The notes under the pieces were generated by a model that worked only from the letters and a program-made list of their open reading frames with translations, was not told where the DNA came from and ran no database searches. Both the position numbers and the translations under genes were made by a program. This document shows, one piece after another, positions 62,633 through 64,000 of a stretch of DNA of 64,000 nucleotides. Source of the DNA: Brevibacterium album DSM 18261 (GTDB lineage Bacteria > Actinomycetota > Actinomycetes > Actinomycetales > Brevibacteriaceae); the NCBI RefSeq assembly GCF_000426445.1, contig NZ_KE384526.1:186001-250000 (forward strand), read 5' to 3'. How positions within the stretch are numbered: the stretch's first letter is position 1; the number at the start of each line of letters is the position of its first letter.

Positions 62633-62661
62633 ATGCTACATGCGTCACGCAGGACTCCCAA
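62633..62661 (-). promoter_or_regulatory. ilvBNC promoter
   Basis: TTGGGA (62656-62661) and TAGCAT (62633-62638) are 17 nt apart on the minus strand. Transcription would begin at or next to the leader-peptide ATG at 62625. Confidence 0.7.
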
Positions 62662-62751
62662 CTCGCGACCCCTGTCGTCCCGCATCGTGGGACGGGCTGG
62701 TCTCATGGGTGCTGCCGAGAAGCGCGCTGCCCCGGCACCCGCGGCCTCCCG

Positions 62752-62757
62752 TACCCT
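62752..62757 (+). promoter_or_regulatory. -10 element TACCCT, leaderless start
   Basis: TACCCT ends 7 nt before the ATG at 62765 and no Shine-Dalgarno is seen, so rlmC is probably leaderless. Confidence 0.5.
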
Positions 62758-62764
62758 TGCAGGG

Positions 62765-64000
62765 ATGACCGCGTCCCCCGCCCCCGCCCCGCAGCGCGCG
62801 CTCCTCGCATGCGCGCACTACGCCGCCGGCGAATGCCGCTCCTGCACGCTGCTGCCGGTGCCGACCGAGGACCGCCTCGTGCGCGCGCAGGAGGAGCTCG
62901 CGCAGCTGCTGGACCCGTTCGCCGAAGGCCCCTCCTCCCCCTGGCTCCCGCCCGTCCGCAGTCCGCTGGCCGGCTTCCGGAACAAGGCGAAGATGGTGGT
63001 GAGCGGCACCGTCGAGGCCCCCGTGCTGGGGATCCTCGACGGGGACGGCGCTGGCGTGGACCTGTCCGACTGCCCGCTCTACCCCGCGCCCGTCCATGCC
63101 GTCCTCACGGCGCTGCCGGCACTCATCCGGCGCGCGCAGGTGCCCCCGTACTCGGTGGCGAGGCGGCGGGGCGAGCTCAAGCACGTGCTGGTGACGGCCT
63201 CGGAGGCCGGCGAGCTCATGGTGCGCTTCGTGCTGCGCAGCGCCGCACCCGTGGAGCGGCTGCGCGAGCACATCGGGCTGCTCACGGAGGCGGTGGCAGG
63301 GGTGCGGGTGGTGACGGCGAACCTCCAGCCCGAGCCCGCCGCACTGCTGGAGGGGCCCGAGGAGATCCCCGTGTGGGGCGAGGAGGCGCTCACGGTGCGG
63401 CAGGGCCGGGTGCCGCTGCGCGTGCGGCCCCAGTCGTTCCTCCAGACGAACACAGCCGTGGCCTCGCAGCTGTACGAGCAGGTGGCACAGTGGGCAGACG
63501 CCGCCGAGGCCGGGTTCCGGGAGCAGGGGCATGAGGCTGCCCTCCGCGAGGAGCGGACCGGGACTGCCGACCCCGCCGACGGTCGCGGGCGCCCCTATGT
63601 CGTCTGGGACCTGTTCTGCGGCGTAGGCGGCTTCGCACTGCACTGTGCACTGCCCTCTGCGCGTCCCCCGGCAGACGGCGAGCACGGCGGCGCGGGGCAG
63701 CGCGGCCGTCGTCGCGTCATCGGGGTCGAGGTCTCGGAGCAGGCCATCGGGTCCGCGCGTGCGACGGCGGCCGAGCTCGGCCTCGACGCCGAGTTCCACG
63801 CCGCCGATGCCGGGCTGTTCGCCGCGGACGGCGAATCCACTCTCCCCCGGCCGGACCTCCTCATCGTGAATCCGCCTCGGCGGGGGCTGGGTCGCGACCT
63901 CGCCGCGTGGGTGGAGAGCTCCGGCATTCCCGATGTCGTCTACTCCAGCTGCAATCCGCGCACCCTCGCCCGCGATCTCGCGGACATGCCCTCCTACCGG
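62765..64000 (+). CDS. rlmC: 23S rRNA (uracil-C5)-methyltransferase RlmC-like, 3' end cut by window edge
   Basis: The visible 412 residues lack only the last 20-30. The four Fe-S cysteines (C16, C24, C27 and C103 in DCPLYP) have the spacing of E. coli RlmC (RumB). Further matches are GFRNKAKMVVSG, RPQSFLQTNTAVASQLY, the SAM motif WDLFCGVGGFALHCA, VNPPRRG, and the catalytic Cys in YSSCNPRTLARDL. Family members methylate U747 of 23S rRNA. Two Gly/Ala/Arg-rich inserts (about residues 245-275 and 300-315) are absent from the E. coli protein. No stop occurs before base 64000. Confidence 0.92.
   Translation, partial: MTASPAPAPQRALLACAHYAAGECRSCTLLPVPTEDRLVRAQEELAQLLDPFAEGPSSPWLPPVRSPLAGFRNKAKMVVSGTVEAPVLGILDGDGAGVDLSDCPLYPAPVHAVLTALPALIRRAQVPPYSVARRRGELKHVLVTASEAGELMVRFVLRSAAPVERLREHIGLLTEAVAGVRVVTANLQPEPAALLEGPEEIPVWGEEALTVRQGRVPLRVRPQSFLQTNTAVASQLYEQVAQWADAAEAGFREQGHEAALREERTGTADPADGRGRPYVVWDLFCGVGGFALHCALPSARPPADGEHGGAGQRGRRRVIGVEVSEQAIGSARATAAELGLDAEFHAADAGLFAADGESTLPRPDLLIVNPPRRGLGRDLAAWVESSGIPDVVYSSCNPRTLARDLADMPSYR

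Overview
The window is a 64-kb piece of a high-GC (about 70 %) actinobacterial chromosome. The genes are densely packed, many start codons overlap the preceding stop (ATGA or GTGA), and several genes appear to be transcribed without a leader. The gene content fits Micrococcales: ilvBNC with a C. glutamicum-type attenuator, a PabAB fusion, ThyX, Eis, MerR/GntR/DesK-controlled ABC exporters and an RlmC-type methyltransferase. The genus cannot be fixed from the sequence; Brevibacterium or a relative is only a guess. No rRNA, tRNA, CRISPR array, transposase or replication origin was recognised.

Left part (1-14600). The window opens inside a DesK-type sensor kinase followed by its regulator. Then come a DHA2-type drug exporter, an MntA-HepT type toxin-antitoxin pair, a MerR regulator with an antibiotic-type ABC exporter, a small conserved protein, the folate-branch pair pabAB-pabC (minus strand), an AMP-forming acyl-CoA ligase with a TetR-type operator at its start, and an uncharacterised conserved protein. 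A SurA-N-like lipoprotein (14763-15551) leads into the next region.

Centre-left (15541-26200), the most interesting part. Seven minus-strand genes are fused by 1-8 nt overlaps: a complete peptide/nickel-type ABC importer (lipoprotein, two permeases, one double ATPase), an NtaA/DmoA-type flavin monooxygenase, a second shorter luciferase-like protein and an FAD/NAD(P)-binding protein. About 0.5 kb upstream, after a structured 5' region, lies a 31-codon reading frame with a good ribosome binding site whose last eleven codons include three cysteines. I read this as a cysteine-sensing leader peptide and the operon as a candidate uptake-and-oxidation system for an organosulfur compound. The substrate is unknown.

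Middle (26359-41150). This holds a zinc alcohol dehydrogenase, thyX, a decayed FitAB/VapBC toxin-antitoxin locus, a lipoate-ligase-like protein with its accessory domain at the N-terminus, a YtrA-type GntR-ABC operon ending in a DUF418 membrane protein, a prolyl-oligopeptidase, a small membrane protein, an MFS transporter, an alpha/beta hydrolase and an MBL-fold protein.

Right part (41175-64000). Branched-chain amino acid and serine genes dominate: ilvE, leuB, serA and ilvB-ilvN-ilvC. Between them lie a CitE-like lyase, a low-GC island (about 44.53-46.03 kb) with one orphan membrane protein, an atypical NRAMP transporter, a DesK-type two-component system next to a MacB-like ABC system, a bifunctional beta-oxidation enzyme and an Eis-like acetyltransferase. 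The ilvBNC operon is preceded by a leader peptide rich in Val/Leu/Ile and an intrinsic terminator. The window ends inside rlmC.
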